From positions 98,772-162,771 of the forward strand of contig NZ_JACHEN010000009.1 of assembly GCF_014205875.1 (NCBI RefSeq): a DNA stretch of 64,000 nucleotides. Direction: 5' to 3'. The DNA is from Anaerosolibacter carboniphilus (GTDB lineage: Bacteria; Bacillota; Clostridia; Peptostreptococcales; Thermotaleaceae). A model generated the notes under the pieces. That model was not told the origin of the DNA and did no database searches. It worked only from the letters and a program-made list of their open reading frames with translations. Below, in pieces: positions 48,298 through 58,151 of the stretch. The translations under genes and the position numbers were made by a program. Every line of letters starts with the position of its first letter. Positions within the stretch are counted from its first letter, which is position 1.

Positions 48298-48786
48298 TTA
48301 TCTTTGTAGTCTTATATAATTGATCAACCCATCGGCTGCAATGATTTCCTGCATAAATTCAGGCAAAGGCTCTGATTGATACGTCTTTTCTTTTGATACA
48401 TTTTGGATAATTCCCTTTGATAAGTTCACCTTTAGTAAGTCGCCAGCTTCTATGTCATCGACTGCTTCCTCACATTCCAATATTGGTAATCCAATATTGA
48501 AGGCATTGCGGTAAAATATTCTAGCGAAGCTTTTTGCGATTACACAGGATATCCCTGCAGCTTTGATTGCAATAGGAGCATGCTCCCTGGAAGAACCACA
48601 TCCAAAATTTTTTCCTGCCACGATGAGATCTCCCTTTTCAACTTTTTGAAAAAAGGTATCATCAATGTCCTCCATGCAATGTCTGGCCAATTCTTCTGGC
48701 TCAGATGTATTCAGATATCTTGCTGGAATAATTACATCCGTATCCACATTGTCTCCATAACGAAACACAACACCTTTGACTTCCAT
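48298..48786 (-). CDS. leuD: 3-isopropylmalate dehydratase small subunit
   Basis: The 162-residue swivelling subunit that works with LeuC to isomerise 2- to 3-isopropylmalate. It has [31 protein letters not shown] and [15 protein letters not shown]. The length is that of the short HacB/LeuD2-type form common in Clostridia. TAGGAGGGA precedes the start. It lies 11 bases after leuC. Confidence 0.94.
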   Translation of the reverse strand: MEVKGVVFRYGDNVDTDVIIPARYLNTSEPEELARHCMEDIDDTFFQKVEKGDLIVAGKNFGCGSSREHAPIAIKAAGISCVIAKSFARIFYRNAFNIGLPILECEEAVDDIEAGDLLKVNLSKGIIQNVSKEKTYQSEPLPEFMQEIIAADGLINYIRLQR

Positions 48787-48797
48787 CTCAATCCCTC

Positions 48798-50060
48798 CTA
48801 TGCCACATCTTCTGGATTTGTTATCTTGCCTGTTAAAGCTGAAGCGGCTGCCACCGCTGGACTAGCTAAATAAACCTCTGATTCAGGATGTCCCATTCTA
48901 CCCACAAAATTTCGATTCGTAGTCGCAATGGCCCTTTCCCCTTTTGCAAGAATTCCCATATGTCCCCCTAAACATGGTCCACAGGTAGGGGTACTGACGA
49001 TCGCACCTGCTTTGATAAATGTTTCGATTAAGCCTTCCTCTAGAGCCTGCAAGTAAATATTTTGGGTTGCAGGAAAGATAATAGTACGCATTCCTTTTGC
49101 CACTCTTCTTCCTTTTAATACCTCTGCCGCTATACGCATATCTTCTATCCGCCCATTAGTACAGGATCCAATCACTACCTGATCAATCCTTACATCGCCA
49201 ACGTCATCAATAGCTCGAGTGTTTTCTGGTAGATGGGGAAATGCCACTGTAGGTCGAATTTGTCCTAGATCAAACTCATATGTTTTGCTATACTCCGCAT
49301 CCCCATCGGCCTCATATACCGCATATGGCTTTATAGAATGGGCACGAACATAATCAATGGTAGCATCATCTACTGTAAAAATTCCATTTTTTGCACCAGC
49401 CTCAATCGCCATATTAGCAATGGTAAAGCGACTATCCATAGAGAGATAATGAACGCCATCTCCAACAAATTCCATAGATTGATATCGAGCACCCTCCACT
49501 CCTATTTTTCCGATGATGTGTAAGATGATATCTTTTCCACTTACCCATTTTTGAGGTTTTCCTTTTAGCACAAACTTTATAGCGCCAGGCACCTTAAACC
49601 AGCATTTCCCTAATGCCATTCCTGCTGCCATATCAGTACTTCCGACTCCTGTTGCAAAGGCACCTAGGGCTCCATAGGTACAGGTATGGGAGTCGGCACC
49701 AATAATCACATCACCGGGCACTACCAACCCCTTTTCCGGAAGAAGTGCATGTTCAATTCCCATTTCTCCTATTTCGAAATAATTCTCTATCTCCTTTATC
49801 ATGGCAAACTCACGCATCATTTTACACTGTTCTGCAGACTTTATATCCTTATTGGGTGTAAAGTGATCTGGGACAAGCACCACTTTTTTTCGATCAAAAA
49901 CTTCTGTAGTACCCATTCGCTCAAACTCTTTTATTGCTACGGGTGCCGTAACATCATTACCCAGTACAATATCCAGATTAGCCTGGATAAACTGACCTTC
50001 TTTAACTTGGCTAATTCCTGCTCGACTCGCTAATATTTTTTGAGTCATTGTCATTCCCAT
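48798..50060 (-). CDS. leuC: 3-isopropylmalate dehydratase large subunit
   Basis: An aconitase-type iron-sulfur hydro-lyase of 420 residues. It shows [46 protein letters not shown] with the first cluster Cys, and [14 protein letters not shown] with the other two. [20 protein letters not shown] completes the family pattern. The ATG at 50060 has AAGGAGGA upstream and is preferred over an ATG nine codons earlier. The size is the short archaeal/clostridial type. Confidence 0.95.
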   Translation of the reverse strand: MGMTMTQKILASRAGISQVKEGQFIQANLDIVLGNDVTAPVAIKEFERMGTTEVFDRKKVVLVPDHFTPNKDIKSAEQCKMMREFAMIKEIENYFEIGEMGIEHALLPEKGLVVPGDVIIGADSHTCTYGALGAFATGVGSTDMAAGMALGKCWFKVPGAIKFVLKGKPQKWVSGKDIILHIIGKIGVEGARYQSMEFVGDGVHYLSMDSRFTIANMAIEAGAKNGIFTVDDATIDYVRAHSIKPYAVYEADGDAEYSKTYEFDLGQIRPTVAFPHLPENTRAIDDVGDVRIDQVVIGSCTNGRIEDMRIAAEVLKGRRVAKGMRTIIFPATQNIYLQALEEGLIETFIKAGAIVSTPTCGPCLGGHMGILAKGERAIATTNRNFVGRMGHPESEVYLASPAVAAASALTGKITNPEDVA

Positions 50061-50145
50061 GTTTTCTTCCTCCTTTTCATGATTCACACTTTATAAGAAA
50101 CGGTTCTTATACCCACCTATTTCTTCTTACCACAAGTTCTGCTGT

Positions 50146-51660
50146 TCAAATGGGAGTGTCATCCACCATTTTATTTAAAGCTTCTACATAGGCGTGGATA
50201 CTGGCCTCAATAACATCCGTACTCAATCCTCTTCCCGTATATATTCGTTGATCACCTTTTATTTTTACGATCGCTTCACCTTGGGCGTCCTTTCCTTCTG
50301 TTACCGCATGAAGAGAATAGTCTTGCAGTATGATTTTCTTCCCAATAATTTGTTCAATGGCACGAAATACTGCATCAACTGGTCCATCTCCCGTTGCAAC
50401 CTTTTCGCTTTCCTTCCCATGATGGGCTAACTTAACAGTAGCCATGGCTGTCATTTTATTTCCACTGTTAATCACAAAGTTCTTCAATGTATAAACTTTT
50501 CTGGCTTCTACGAAATCCTTTGTCATGATAGCTTCTATGTCTCGATTGTCGACCTCTTTCTTTTTATCTGCTAGTTCTTTAAATCTTAAGAAAGCTCTGT
50601 CTAGTTCTTCTTTGGATACATCAAAACCTAACATTTTTAATCTTTCATGAAAAGCATGGCGACCTGAGTGTTTTCCCAAAACCATTTTGTTTTGAGATAA
50701 TCCTATGGTTTCTGGTGACATGATCTCATAAGTACTTCTTTCCTCCATGACACCATGCTGGTGAATCCCAGATTCATGGGCGAAGGCATTAGCCCCTACA
50801 ATGGCCTTATTAGGCTGTACCTGTATCCCAGTAATCGTACTGAGCAATTTGCTTGTGCGCAATATCTGTTTGGTTTCTACATTACAATCAACACTATAAA
50901 TATCTTTTCTCGTATGAATGCCCATGACAATTTCTTCTAATGCTGCATTACCTGCTCTTTCGCCTATACCATTGATGGTGCATTCGATTTGAGTTGCCCC
51001 GCCTTTTACCGCAGCAAGTGAGTTGGCTACAGCCAAGCCTAGGTCATTATGACAGTGAACCGAAATCTCAGCCTTATGGATATTCGATACATTTTGTGAA
51101 ATTCCGTAAATTAAGCTATAAATTTCATCTGGCGTACTATAGCCCACCGTGTCGGGAATATTGATTACCGTTGCCCCTACATCGATAACTGCCTTTATAA
51201 TCTTATATAAAAAGGCCGGATTGCTTCTCGTCGCATCTTCTGCTGAAAACTCGACATCAGCGCAATACTGCTTTGCTAATTTTACAGCGCTGATAGCACT
51301 TTCTATGACTTCATCAGGCTTTAGTTTTAACTTGTATTTCATGTGAATATCTGATGTGGCTATGAAAGTATGAATTCTTGGTTGGGCTGCATATTGTATC
51401 GCTTCCCAAGCACAAGTGATATCTTTAGGAAGTGTTCTGGCCAAGCTGGCAACAGTGCAATTTTTAATACTTTTTGCAATCTCCTTCACCGCTGCAAAGT
51501 CTCCTGGCGATGCGATAGCAAACCCTGCTTCAATCACATCTACCTTTAAGATCTCCAACTGCTTTGCCATTTGAATTTTTTCTTGTAGATTCATACTGCA
51601 CCCTGGAGATTGCTCTCCATCTCGTAATGTGGTATCAAATATTTTGATCAATCTGCCCAT
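50146..51660 (-). CDS. leuA: 2-isopropylmalate synthase
   Basis: First committed step of leucine synthesis, condensing acetyl-CoA with 2-oxoisovalerate. The 504 residues begin KIFDTTLRDGEQSPGC; EFSAEDATRS, NIPDTVGYSTP, HCHNDLGLAVANSLAAV and GERAGNAALEE mark the TIM-barrel active site. Residues about 390-500 form the LeuA allosteric domain that normally binds leucine (GDGPVDAVFRAIEQI). AAAGGAGAGGTGA precedes the start. A Leu T-box controls the operon. Confidence 0.95.
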   Translation of the reverse strand: MGRLIKIFDTTLRDGEQSPGCSMNLQEKIQMAKQLEILKVDVIEAGFAIASPGDFAAVKEIAKSIKNCTVASLARTLPKDITCAWEAIQYAAQPRIHTFIATSDIHMKYKLKLKPDEVIESAISAVKLAKQYCADVEFSAEDATRSNPAFLYKIIKAVIDVGATVINIPDTVGYSTPDEIYSLIYGISQNVSNIHKAEISVHCHNDLGLAVANSLAAVKGGATQIECTINGIGERAGNAALEEIVMGIHTRKDIYSVDCNVETKQILRTSKLLSTITGIQVQPNKAIVGANAFAHESGIHQHGVMEERSTYEIMSPETIGLSQNKMVLGKHSGRHAFHERLKMLGFDVSKEELDRAFLRFKELADKKKEVDNRDIEAIMTKDFVEARKVYTLKNFVINSGNKMTAMATVKLAHHGKESEKVATGDGPVDAVFRAIEQIIGKKIILQDYSLHAVTEGKDAQGEAIVKIKGDQRIYTGRGLSTDVIEASIHAYVEALNKMVDDTPI

Positions 51661-51784
51661 GATCTATCACCTCTCCTTTATTTTGTTGACCCTTTTTCTC
51701 CATTTCCTTATCACGTTGTGTACTTTGTATATTGTATTATGTGTTTTCAAAAAAACTTGTTGCCCATTGGTTTTCTTAACAATA

Positions 51785-52074
51785 AAAAACTCTCGTCTCT
51801 AAGATATATAGAACTATACCCTAGGGACGAGAGATTCTCCCGTGTTACCACCCTTTTTCACAATCCATTCCCATGGACTGTCTCACCAGGTCGAAGGAAC
51901 AAATAATCCTTTTAACCCTTGTCATATAACGGTGACATTGAGCATACCGGCCTTAATTACTCTGAAGCACTCATTTCACCTTGGCAGTTCAGGAGTGAGT
52001 ATTGTATATGTCTCTTCCGCTGACTCACACCAACCGCCAGCTCTCTGTAGGCAAAAAAACATATTTTTCTCTCC
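51785..52074 (-). ncRNA. T-box leader (Leu, CUC) of the leu operon
   Basis: On the minus strand: the Stem I base GGAG (from 52074) pairs with CUCC; the specifier CUC sits just before A-CUCC, giving Leu. Further along are GAGAGC and CUGAACUG segments, the T-box sequence GGGTGGTAACACGG (51853-51840), and a terminator stem (51790-51803 with 51820-51833) followed by T6. Uncharged tRNA-Leu should favour the antiterminator and allow leuACDB transcription. Confidence 0.92.
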
Positions 52075-52113
52075 GTCTTTACTTTTTAAATATTCAATTA
52101 ATTATTAAAACTT

Positions 52114-52142
52114 ATTTTACTCTTTTCATAATTGTCTGTCAA
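52114..52142 (-). promoter_or_regulatory. SigA promoter of the leu operon
   Basis: TTGACA (52142-52137), a 17-base spacer and TAAAAT (52119-52114) on the minus strand, just ahead of the T-box. Confidence 0.8.
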
Positions 52143-52297
52143 CAATATAAAAAATATTTTTCATATTTTTTTAGCTATAGATGTCTTAATATTTATTCGT
52201 GGCTAATTATTCTTTCAAGTGTATTATTATACACTAAATGTCACAGGAGTGAAGAAAAATTTTATAAATTCTTGATATTTTCTTTCTAATTTTATTG

Positions 52298-52327
52298 TTG
52301 ATTTATATAAATACATTGTGCTAGAAT
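52298..52327 (+). promoter_or_regulatory. Candidate SigA promoter for the glycine riboswitch transcript
   Basis: TTGATT, an 18-base spacer and TAGAAT, about 70 bases before the aptamer core. Confidence 0.5.
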
Positions 52328-52359
52328 AAAAGTCACATAATTTTATAGCTTCGGATGAA

Positions 52360-52476
52360 GGTAGCGGGAGAATGATTTAACCGCTATTGGACGTGCCTCT
52401 GGAGAGACTCAAAGGAGCACCGAAGGGGAAAGCCAATTTTTTTGGTGAAACTCTCAGGTAAAAGGACAGAGGATTT
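52360..52476 (+). ncRNA. Glycine riboswitch
   Basis: The core at 52395-52473 has the hallmark strings GGAGAGACTC, AGGAGCACCGAAGGGG, GAAACTCTCAGGTAAAAGG and ACAGAGG. The CCTCTG and CAGAGG ends pair to close it. Only one full aptamer is visible; the upstream GCGGGAGAATGATTT stretch may be a reduced accessory helix. A terminator follows at 52548. Confidence 0.88.
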
Positions 52477-52547
52477 TCATTTAAAATGTTCTACTCATTT
52501 TTTGATTATATTGAGTTGTATTTTAAATGCATAATCTTTCAGCTTCC

Positions 52548-52580
52548 AGAGACTAAGTTCTATCTTCAGTCTCTTTTTTG
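52548..52580 (+). terminator. Expression-platform terminator of the glycine riboswitch
   Basis: AGAGACT pairs with AGTCTCT, followed by T6 and GTTTG, 45 bases ahead of the first gene. Confidence 0.75.
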
Positions 52581-52625
52581 TTTGCTACTTCACCCAGAAG
52601 CTTATTCTTAGGAGGAGATCAAAAA

Positions 52626-52895
52626 ATGAAAGCAATTGTCACTGTGATTGGAAAGGATAAGATAGGCATTATTCATGGCGTTGCTTCTGTACTCGTCAGA
52701 AGCAACGTAAATATACTGGATATCAGTCAGACTCTATTGCAAGATTATTTTACCATGGTCATGCTTGTAGACTTAGCATTAATGAATTGTGAATTTAGCC
52801 AATTGAAAGTAAAGCTTGAAGATGCAGCATCGGATATTGGCATCACAATAAAAATTCAACATGAAGCTATTTTTCATTCAATGCATACCATTTAA
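52626..52895 (+). CDS. ACT-domain regulatory protein (UPF0237)
   Basis: An 89-residue protein that is a single ACT domain, a small-molecule (usually amino-acid) binding fold: AIVTVIGKDKIGIIHGVAS, NVNILDISQTLLQDYFTMVMLVD. The ATG at 52626 has GGAGGAGATC upstream; the upstream extension of the frame lies in the leader. It sits ten bases ahead of the DUF711 gene, a common pairing. The glycine riboswitch suggests a role near glycine or one-carbon metabolism; the exact role is unknown. Confidence 0.85.
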   Translation: MKAIVTVIGKDKIGIIHGVASVLVRSNVNILDISQTLLQDYFTMVMLVDLALMNCEFSQLKVKLEDAASDIGITIKIQHEAIFHSMHTI

Positions 52896-52905
52896 GGAAT
52901 AGGAG

Positions 52906-54273
52906 ATGAACAGCTTGATAAATACGCAAAATATATTGGAAACCATTCAAATGATTGACAAAGAAAACCTAGATATTCGTACCATTACCATGGGAATATC
53001 TCTTTTAGATTGCTGTAATAGCGATGGTAAAACGTCTCGAACAAAAATCTATGATAAGATCACAAAACTAGCTGAAAACTTAATCGCTACTGGTAATGAT
53101 ATTGAAACTGAATATGGGATTCCCATCATTAACAAAAGAATTTCAGTAACACCCATTTCACTTATTGCTCAAGCCAGTGACGATAAAAATTACATAGAAT
53201 TTGCAAGAATACTAGATAAAGCGGCAGAAGCTGTTGGTGTAAACTTTATTGGTGGATTTTCAGCCCTTGTGCACAAAGGATATACAAAAGGAGATAAGAT
53301 TCTGTTAGATTCTATTCCAGAAGCCCTGGCCTGTACAAATCGGGTATGCTCATCTATCAATATTGGATGTACAAAATCTGGAATCAATATGGATGCCGTT
53401 AGAGATATGGGCGAAATCATAAAGAGAACGGCTTACCTCACGAGGGACAAGGATAGCCTAGGATGCGCAAAACTCGTGGTCTTTGCCAATGCCGTTGAAG
53501 ATAATCCTTTTATGGCAGGTGCATTTCATGGTGTAGGCGAGGCAGAATCCATCATAAATCTTGGTGTCAGCGGCCCTGGCGTCATAAAGTCATCCCTTAT
53601 GAACTTAAAGGATGCCAGCTTCGATGTTATCGCAGAAACCATTAAAAAGACAGCATTCAAAATTACACGGGTAGGCCAACTGGTGGCTCAAGAAGCTTCT
53701 AAAAGGCTTGGTATCCCCTTTGGGATAGTAGATCTATCCCTTGCCCCTACGCCTGCAATAGGTGACAGTGTGGCTAGAATTCTAGAAGAGATGGGTTTAG
53801 AAAGCTGTGGATGTCATGGCACGACTGCAGCGCTGGCCCTTTTGAATGATGCTGTAAAGAAAGGTGGTATCATGGCATCATCCCATGTAGGTGGTTTAAG
53901 TGGTGCTTTCATTCCCGTCAGCGAAGATGAAGGGATGATTCATGCAGTAACAGCTGGTTCACTGAATATCGAAAAATTAGAGGCCATGACCTGTGTATGT
54001 TCTGTTGGCCTTGATATGATTGCAATTCCTGGTGATACACCAGCCTCTACAATCTCAGCCATCATTGCCGATGAAGCTGCTATCGGCGTAATCAATCATA
54101 AGACCACAGCCGTTCGATTAATCCCTGTATATGGAAAAGATATTGGAGATGAGGCTGTTTTTGGAGGTCTCTTAGGCAAAGCTCCCATTATGTCCGTAAG
54201 TAAGTTTTCCAGTGCTGGATTTATTCATCGTGGAGGACGTATTCCTGCACCTATTCATAGTTTTAAAAACTAA
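52906..54273 (+). CDS. UPF0210/DUF711 (PFL-like) family protein
   Basis: A 455-residue protein related by fold to pyruvate formate-lyase-type barrels but without the radical-enzyme glycine loop. Conserved blocks are [36 protein letters not shown]-like [34 protein letters not shown], and [15 protein letters not shown] at the C-terminus. ATG at 52906 is given; a TTG nine bases later has better spacing from GGAG and may be the true start. It is co-transcribed with the ACT protein under a glycine riboswitch. The reaction, if any, is unknown. Confidence 0.85.
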   Translation: MNSLINTQNILETIQMIDKENLDIRTITMGISLLDCCNSDGKTSRTKIYDKITKLAENLIATGNDIETEYGIPIINKRISVTPISLIAQASDDKNYIEFARILDKAAEAVGVNFIGGFSALVHKGYTKGDKILLDSIPEALACTNRVCSSINIGCTKSGINMDAVRDMGEIIKRTAYLTRDKDSLGCAKLVVFANAVEDNPFMAGAFHGVGEAESIINLGVSGPGVIKSSLMNLKDASFDVIAETIKKTAFKITRVGQLVAQEASKRLGIPFGIVDLSLAPTPAIGDSVARILEEMGLESCGCHGTTAALALLNDAVKKGGIMASSHVGGLSGAFIPVSEDEGMIHAVTAGSLNIEKLEAMTCVCSVGLDMIAIPGDTPASTISAIIADEAAIGVINHKTTAVRLIPVYGKDIGDEAVFGGLLGKAPIMSVSKFSSAGFIHRGGRIPAPIHSFKN

Positions 54274-54288
54274 ATAAATTGAATATGG

Positions 54289-54332
54289 AAACAAAACTGG
54301 TACAGGATTATAATCCTGTACCAGTTTTGTTT
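54289..54332. terminator. 44-bp perfect palindrome, bidirectional terminator
   Basis: 54289-54310 is the exact reverse complement of 54311-54332. It lies between convergent genes and touches the stop of the aspartate kinase gene; A- and T-rich ends act as U-tracts on either strand. Confidence 0.85.
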
Positions 54333-55653
54333 ATTTGCTTTCAAATGCTTTATAGATCGCCTTGATTCCTCTTTCAAAATCATCATTTTCAATGCCAACG
54401 ATGATATTTAACTCGCTTGAACCCTGGGTAATCATCCGAACATTGATACCATCTTGGGCCAATGCGCCAAAGACCTTGGCCGATATTCCCTTGGTTTTGA
54501 TCATACCTCGCCCTACCACAGCAATCAGCGCCATATTGGGATAACCGATTACAGAATCCGGATTCAATTGAGTGCGTATATCCTCTATCACCTTTTCCAT
54601 TTTATCTCGAAGCTCTGAATCTGCAATGACCAATGAAACAGAATCAATACTTGACGGCATATGCTCTGCAAAAATGTCATTTACCTCCAATACAGAAAGG
54701 AGTTTACGGAAGAAGCCCTTTTCTGAGCTCATCAGCATTTTTTCTATGGATATCACAGTAAAACCCCTTTTTCCTGCAATACCAGTGATCGTTCCAGAAT
54801 AGTTGATAGGAGAAAGATCGCTGACAATTAGCGTACCTTCATCTTGAGGTGCATTGGTATTTTTAATCCTTATCGGTATGCCTTCCTTTTTCACTGGGAA
54901 TATGGCTTCTTCATGGAGTACTGAAGCACCCATATAAGAAAGCTCTCTCAGCTCTTTATAGGTAATCTTCTCAATGAGTTTTGGATCTTTAATAATTCTA
55001 GGATCGGCCATACAAAAGCCTGAAACATCCGTCCAGTTTTCATAAAAGGTTGCGCCTGCACCCCTTGCAATGATGGAACCTGTTACATCTGACCCACCCC
55101 TAGAGAAAGTTTTGATAGTACCATCCTCCATGGCTCCATAAAATCCAGGTATTACGGCTTGGTTGGCAGATGTCAATCGCGTCTGTACCTTATTCTGCGT
55201 AGCTTCAGCATCAAACTGTCCACTTTTCTGAAAAACAATTAGCTCTGCTGCATCAATAAACTCATATCCGAGATAGGCTGCAAGAATGATTCCATTGAGG
55301 TATTCGCCACGACTGGCAGCATAATCTGCTGAAGTTCCTATAGCAATATTCCCTTTGATCTCCTCTAATATATCCTTCATATCCAATGAAAGTCCTAATT
55401 CAAGGCAAATATCCATATATCTTCTTTCAATAATACCATATACCTCATCAAAGGGAAGCCTTTGGGCTACATGTTGATGACATAAATATAATAAATCCGT
55501 GATTTTATGATCTTCAGCATGTCTCTTCCCGGGCGCAGAAGGTATAACATATCTTCTCTTTTGATCTGATAAAACAATCTCCTTCACCTTAGAAAACTGC
55601 TTGCTATCGGCCAGCGAGCTCCCACCAAATTTCGCTACAATGACTTCATTCAT
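54331..55653 (-). CDS. Aspartate kinase
   Basis: Phosphorylates aspartate, the entry to Lys, Thr and Met synthesis. The 440-residue monofunctional enzyme has VAKFGGSSLAD at the N-terminus, SADYAASRGEYLNG, GFYGAMEDGTIKTFSRGGSDVTGS and a FCMADPRII block. The C-terminal third holds two ACT domains (ISIEKMLMSSEKGF and ALIAVVGRGMIKTKGISAKVF) for feedback control. AGGGGGAAA precedes the ATG. It follows hom by 44 bases; the pairing suggests threonine/methionine branch control. The isozyme class cannot be fixed. Confidence 0.92.
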   Translation of the reverse strand: MNEVIVAKFGGSSLADSKQFSKVKEIVLSDQKRRYVIPSAPGKRHAEDHKITDLLYLCHQHVAQRLPFDEVYGIIERRYMDICLELGLSLDMKDILEEIKGNIAIGTSADYAASRGEYLNGIILAAYLGYEFIDAAELIVFQKSGQFDAEATQNKVQTRLTSANQAVIPGFYGAMEDGTIKTFSRGGSDVTGSIIARGAGATFYENWTDVSGFCMADPRIIKDPKLIEKITYKELRELSYMGASVLHEEAIFPVKKEGIPIRIKNTNAPQDEGTLIVSDLSPINYSGTITGIAGKRGFTVISIEKMLMSSEKGFFRKLLSVLEVNDIFAEHMPSSIDSVSLVIADSELRDKMEKVIEDIRTQLNPDSVIGYPNMALIAVVGRGMIKTKGISAKVFGALAQDGINVRMITQGSSELNIIVGIENDDFERGIKAIYKAFESK

Positions 55654-55697
55654 TTTATTTCCCCCTACACTACAATAATTAATAAACGTCCCTACTT

Positions 55698-56984
55698 CTA
55701 TACGTTTTCAACACGAATCAAGTTTGCGATACGGATAACCTCTGGTAATTTTGCAATATCTGTCAATGCATACTGAACATTCAGTTCAACTGTATCATGG
55801 GTAATGAATACAAGAGAAACAGCAGGTTCTTCTTTGCCTTTCTGAATAACGGAAGACAAGCTGACATTATACTTACCGAACAAGGACGCAATTTTCCCTA
55901 ATACACCTGGATAATCTTTTATCAGTAATCGCACATAGTACTCTCCTTGATTGCTGCCCATATCCTTTATTCTATTTTGATTTTTTTCATTCTTTTCACT
56001 TACGCGCTTATTTTGATGCTTACCTTCTCGAATGATGGATATGATATCCCCAACCACGGCACTGCCTGTTGGTAAGTCTCCAGCTCCCTTCCCATAAAAC
56101 ATCAATTCTCCCACGGCGTTTCCTTTCACATACACTGCATTAAAAGCATCTCCCACTGCCGCTAGTGGGTGCTCCTTCGGAATAAATGTAGGATGTACTT
56201 TTAACTCAATCTCTCCATTAACTTCTTTTGCAATGGCCAAAAGCTTAATTACATAACCTAGCTCCGTGGCATATTCAATGTCGATGGGCGTAATATTTGT
56301 AATTCCCTCACGATAAACATCCTCTATCTTCACATCTATTCCAAAGGCCAACCTGGCTAGTATTGTCAGTTTATATGCTGCATCATATCCTCCCACATCA
56401 CTGGTGGGATCCGCTTCTGCATATCCCTTTCCTTGTGCCTCTTTTAGAACAGTTTCAAATTCCATTTTTTCAGATGTCATTTTGGTTAGAATATAGTTGG
56501 TTGTTCCATTCAAGATACCCATGATTCGGTTTATCCTATTTGCTGATAAGCTTTCTTTGATGGCATGAATAATGGGAATTCCTCCCGCTACGCTTGCTTC
56601 GTACAGTAATTTTACATTCGCCTCCTTAGCTGCTTTCATGAGCACGCCTCCATGGGAAGCAAGAAGGGCTTTATTAGCCGTGACAACATGTTTTCTACGT
56701 TTTATTGCTTCTAGAATATACTCCTTTGCTGGTTCTATGCCTCCCATAACTTCTATGATGATTTCAATATTTTCATCTTCAAGTATATCTGTAGGATTGT
56801 CAGTAAACATCTCTTTGGCGATTGCATCATCTCTTTTTTTAGCTAAATCTTGAACGAGTATTTTGGATACCTCAATCTCATAGCCACAGTTTTCAATAAT
56901 TTTATCTCTGTTTTCTTGAATTATTTTCCATACGCCGCTTCCAACTGTACCAAATCCCATCAATCCAATTTTTATTTTTCCCAT
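55698..56984 (-). CDS. hom: Homoserine dehydrogenase
   Basis: Reduces aspartate semialdehyde to homoserine. The 428 residues show IGLMGFGTVGSGVWKI (NAD(P) site), VTANKALLASHG, EASVAGGIPII, GILNGTTNYILTKM, YAEADPTSDVGGYDAAYK and FYGKGAGDLPTGSAVVGD. Residues about 345-428 form an ACT domain (YYVRLLIKDYPGVLGKIA). AGAGGTATTTAA precedes the ATG. A SigA promoter lies upstream and there is no T-box. Confidence 0.95.
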   Translation of the reverse strand: MGKIKIGLMGFGTVGSGVWKIIQENRDKIIENCGYEIEVSKILVQDLAKKRDDAIAKEMFTDNPTDILEDENIEIIIEVMGGIEPAKEYILEAIKRRKHVVTANKALLASHGGVLMKAAKEANVKLLYEASVAGGIPIIHAIKESLSANRINRIMGILNGTTNYILTKMTSEKMEFETVLKEAQGKGYAEADPTSDVGGYDAAYKLTILARLAFGIDVKIEDVYREGITNITPIDIEYATELGYVIKLLAIAKEVNGEIELKVHPTFIPKEHPLAAVGDAFNAVYVKGNAVGELMFYGKGAGDLPTGSAVVGDIISIIREGKHQNKRVSEKNEKNQNRIKDMGSNQGEYYVRLLIKDYPGVLGKIASLFGKYNVSLSSVIQKGKEEPAVSLVFITHDTVELNVQYALTDIAKLPEVIRIANLIRVENV

Positions 56985-57052
56985 TTAAATACCTCTTTTC
57001 TTATACCTTGAATCATTATTTCTCGTATAGATATACATTTCTATATCTCTCT

Positions 57053-57081
57053 ATTTAATCTTTTTCTGAATGTTTTGTCAA
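57053..57081 (-). promoter_or_regulatory. SigA promoter of hom-aspartate kinase
   Basis: TTGACA (57081-57076), a 17-base spacer and TTAAAT (57058-57053) on the minus strand. The 56985-57621 gap otherwise holds the ilv promoter and T-box. Confidence 0.65.
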
Positions 57082-57297
57082 CTATATTTTTTATTTTATC
57101 TTTATTTTTTCTTGATATTGAGCAGCCACATCTTCCCCTCTATTCATACACAATGCTAAAAATGAATCATTTTCTCACATTATTAAACTTCCACATCAAA
57201 GAAGGCCAAAAACATGATTAATTTGCTAAATATTCAGAAACAATTAGCGATTTACTGCTAATTTAAAATAATCGCCTTAAATCCTTATAATTGGTCT

Positions 57298-57326
57298 TTG
57301 TATATAATCTCTAACCCATGTATAAT
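57298..57326 (+). promoter_or_regulatory. SigA promoter of ilvNB
   Basis: TTGTAT, a 17-base spacer and a perfect TATAAT, 35 bases before the T-box Stem I. Confidence 0.7.
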
Positions 57327-57360
57327 AATCACTAATTAACTTCATATAGGCAAAAGTAAT

Positions 57361-57598
57361 GATGGAAAATAGTAATTATGAAAGTCATTCAGAGAGCTAG
57401 TGTTTGGTGGGAACTAGCTGATAGACATAGTGAAGTCATTCCTGAACTGTAAGACTGAATAAGAGTGGATCATTCAGTAGGTCTTACCGTTTCCCTGACG
57501 TTACAGGTTTGAGAGGATTTATTGATTTAATAAATCTAATAGGGTGGTACCGCGGATTGCACATTCGTCCCTTCTGGGATGCATGTGTTTTTTTATTA
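57361..57598 (+). ncRNA. T-box leader (Val, GUC) of ilvNB
   Basis: The Stem I base GGAA pairs with UUCC; the triplet before A-UUCC is GUC (57432-57434 region), a Val codon, by alignment with the other two T-boxes in this window. GAGAGC, CTGAACTG and the T-box sequence GGGTGGTACCGCGG (57542-57555) are present; the terminator (57558-57590) ends in T7. Confidence 0.9.
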
Positions 57599-57621
57599 TT
57601 TAGAATGTGGAGGTTTTCATC

Positions 57622-58098
57622 ATGAAACATACTTTAAGCGTATTGGTAGAGAACAACCCAGGTGTGCTTTCTAAGGTTTCTGGCTTATTTAGCAGAAGAG
57701 GCTATAATATTGAAAGCTTAGTCGTTAGTGCAACGGAAGAACCAAGTCTCTCACGAATGACTATCGTTGTAGACGGAGATGACAAAATTATTGAGCAGGT
57801 AACAAAGCAGCTGCATAAGCTAATCGATGTCATTAAAGTCCAAGATGTTACTTCCCAAGAAACGGTGGATCGCCAACTCCTATTAATTCGAGTAGCTGCT
57901 GATAACAAAACCAAAACTGAGATTATCCAGCTCATGGATATTTTTAGAGCACGTGTAGTAGATATCGGACAAAAATCTCTGACCATTGAAGCTACAGGAG
58001 ATGAAGCAAAAATCCAGGCGATTATTAAGTCATTAAAGCCTTTTAAGATCAAGGAATTGGCTAAAACAGGAACAATTTCTATGCTGCGAAGTAATTAA
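57622..58098 (+). CDS. ilvN: Acetolactate synthase small (regulatory) subunit
   Basis: The valine-binding regulatory subunit of acetohydroxyacid synthase. The 158 residues begin HTLSVLVENNPGVLSKVSGLF, an ACT domain, with RRGYNIESLVV and the C-terminal half including VVDIGQKSLTIEATGDEAKI. The ATG at 57622 has GGAGG eight bases upstream and is preferred over an earlier in-frame codon. It precedes ilvB, the reverse of the usual ilvB-ilvN order. Confidence 0.93.
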   Translation: MKHTLSVLVENNPGVLSKVSGLFSRRGYNIESLVVSATEEPSLSRMTIVVDGDDKIIEQVTKQLHKLIDVIKVQDVTSQETVDRQLLLIRVAADNKTKTEIIQLMDIFRARVVDIGQKSLTIEATGDEAKIQAIIKSLKPFKIKELAKTGTISMLRSN

Positions 58099-58151
58099 TT
58101 CAAACGATAGATATGGACTATGATTATTTATTGGAAAGGTGGTTTAAGCCT

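Noticed and set aside
52381..52476. A second complete glycine aptamer upstream of the first
   Set aside because: The upstream sequence has only part of the conserved core, so a single-aptamer riboswitch was called.
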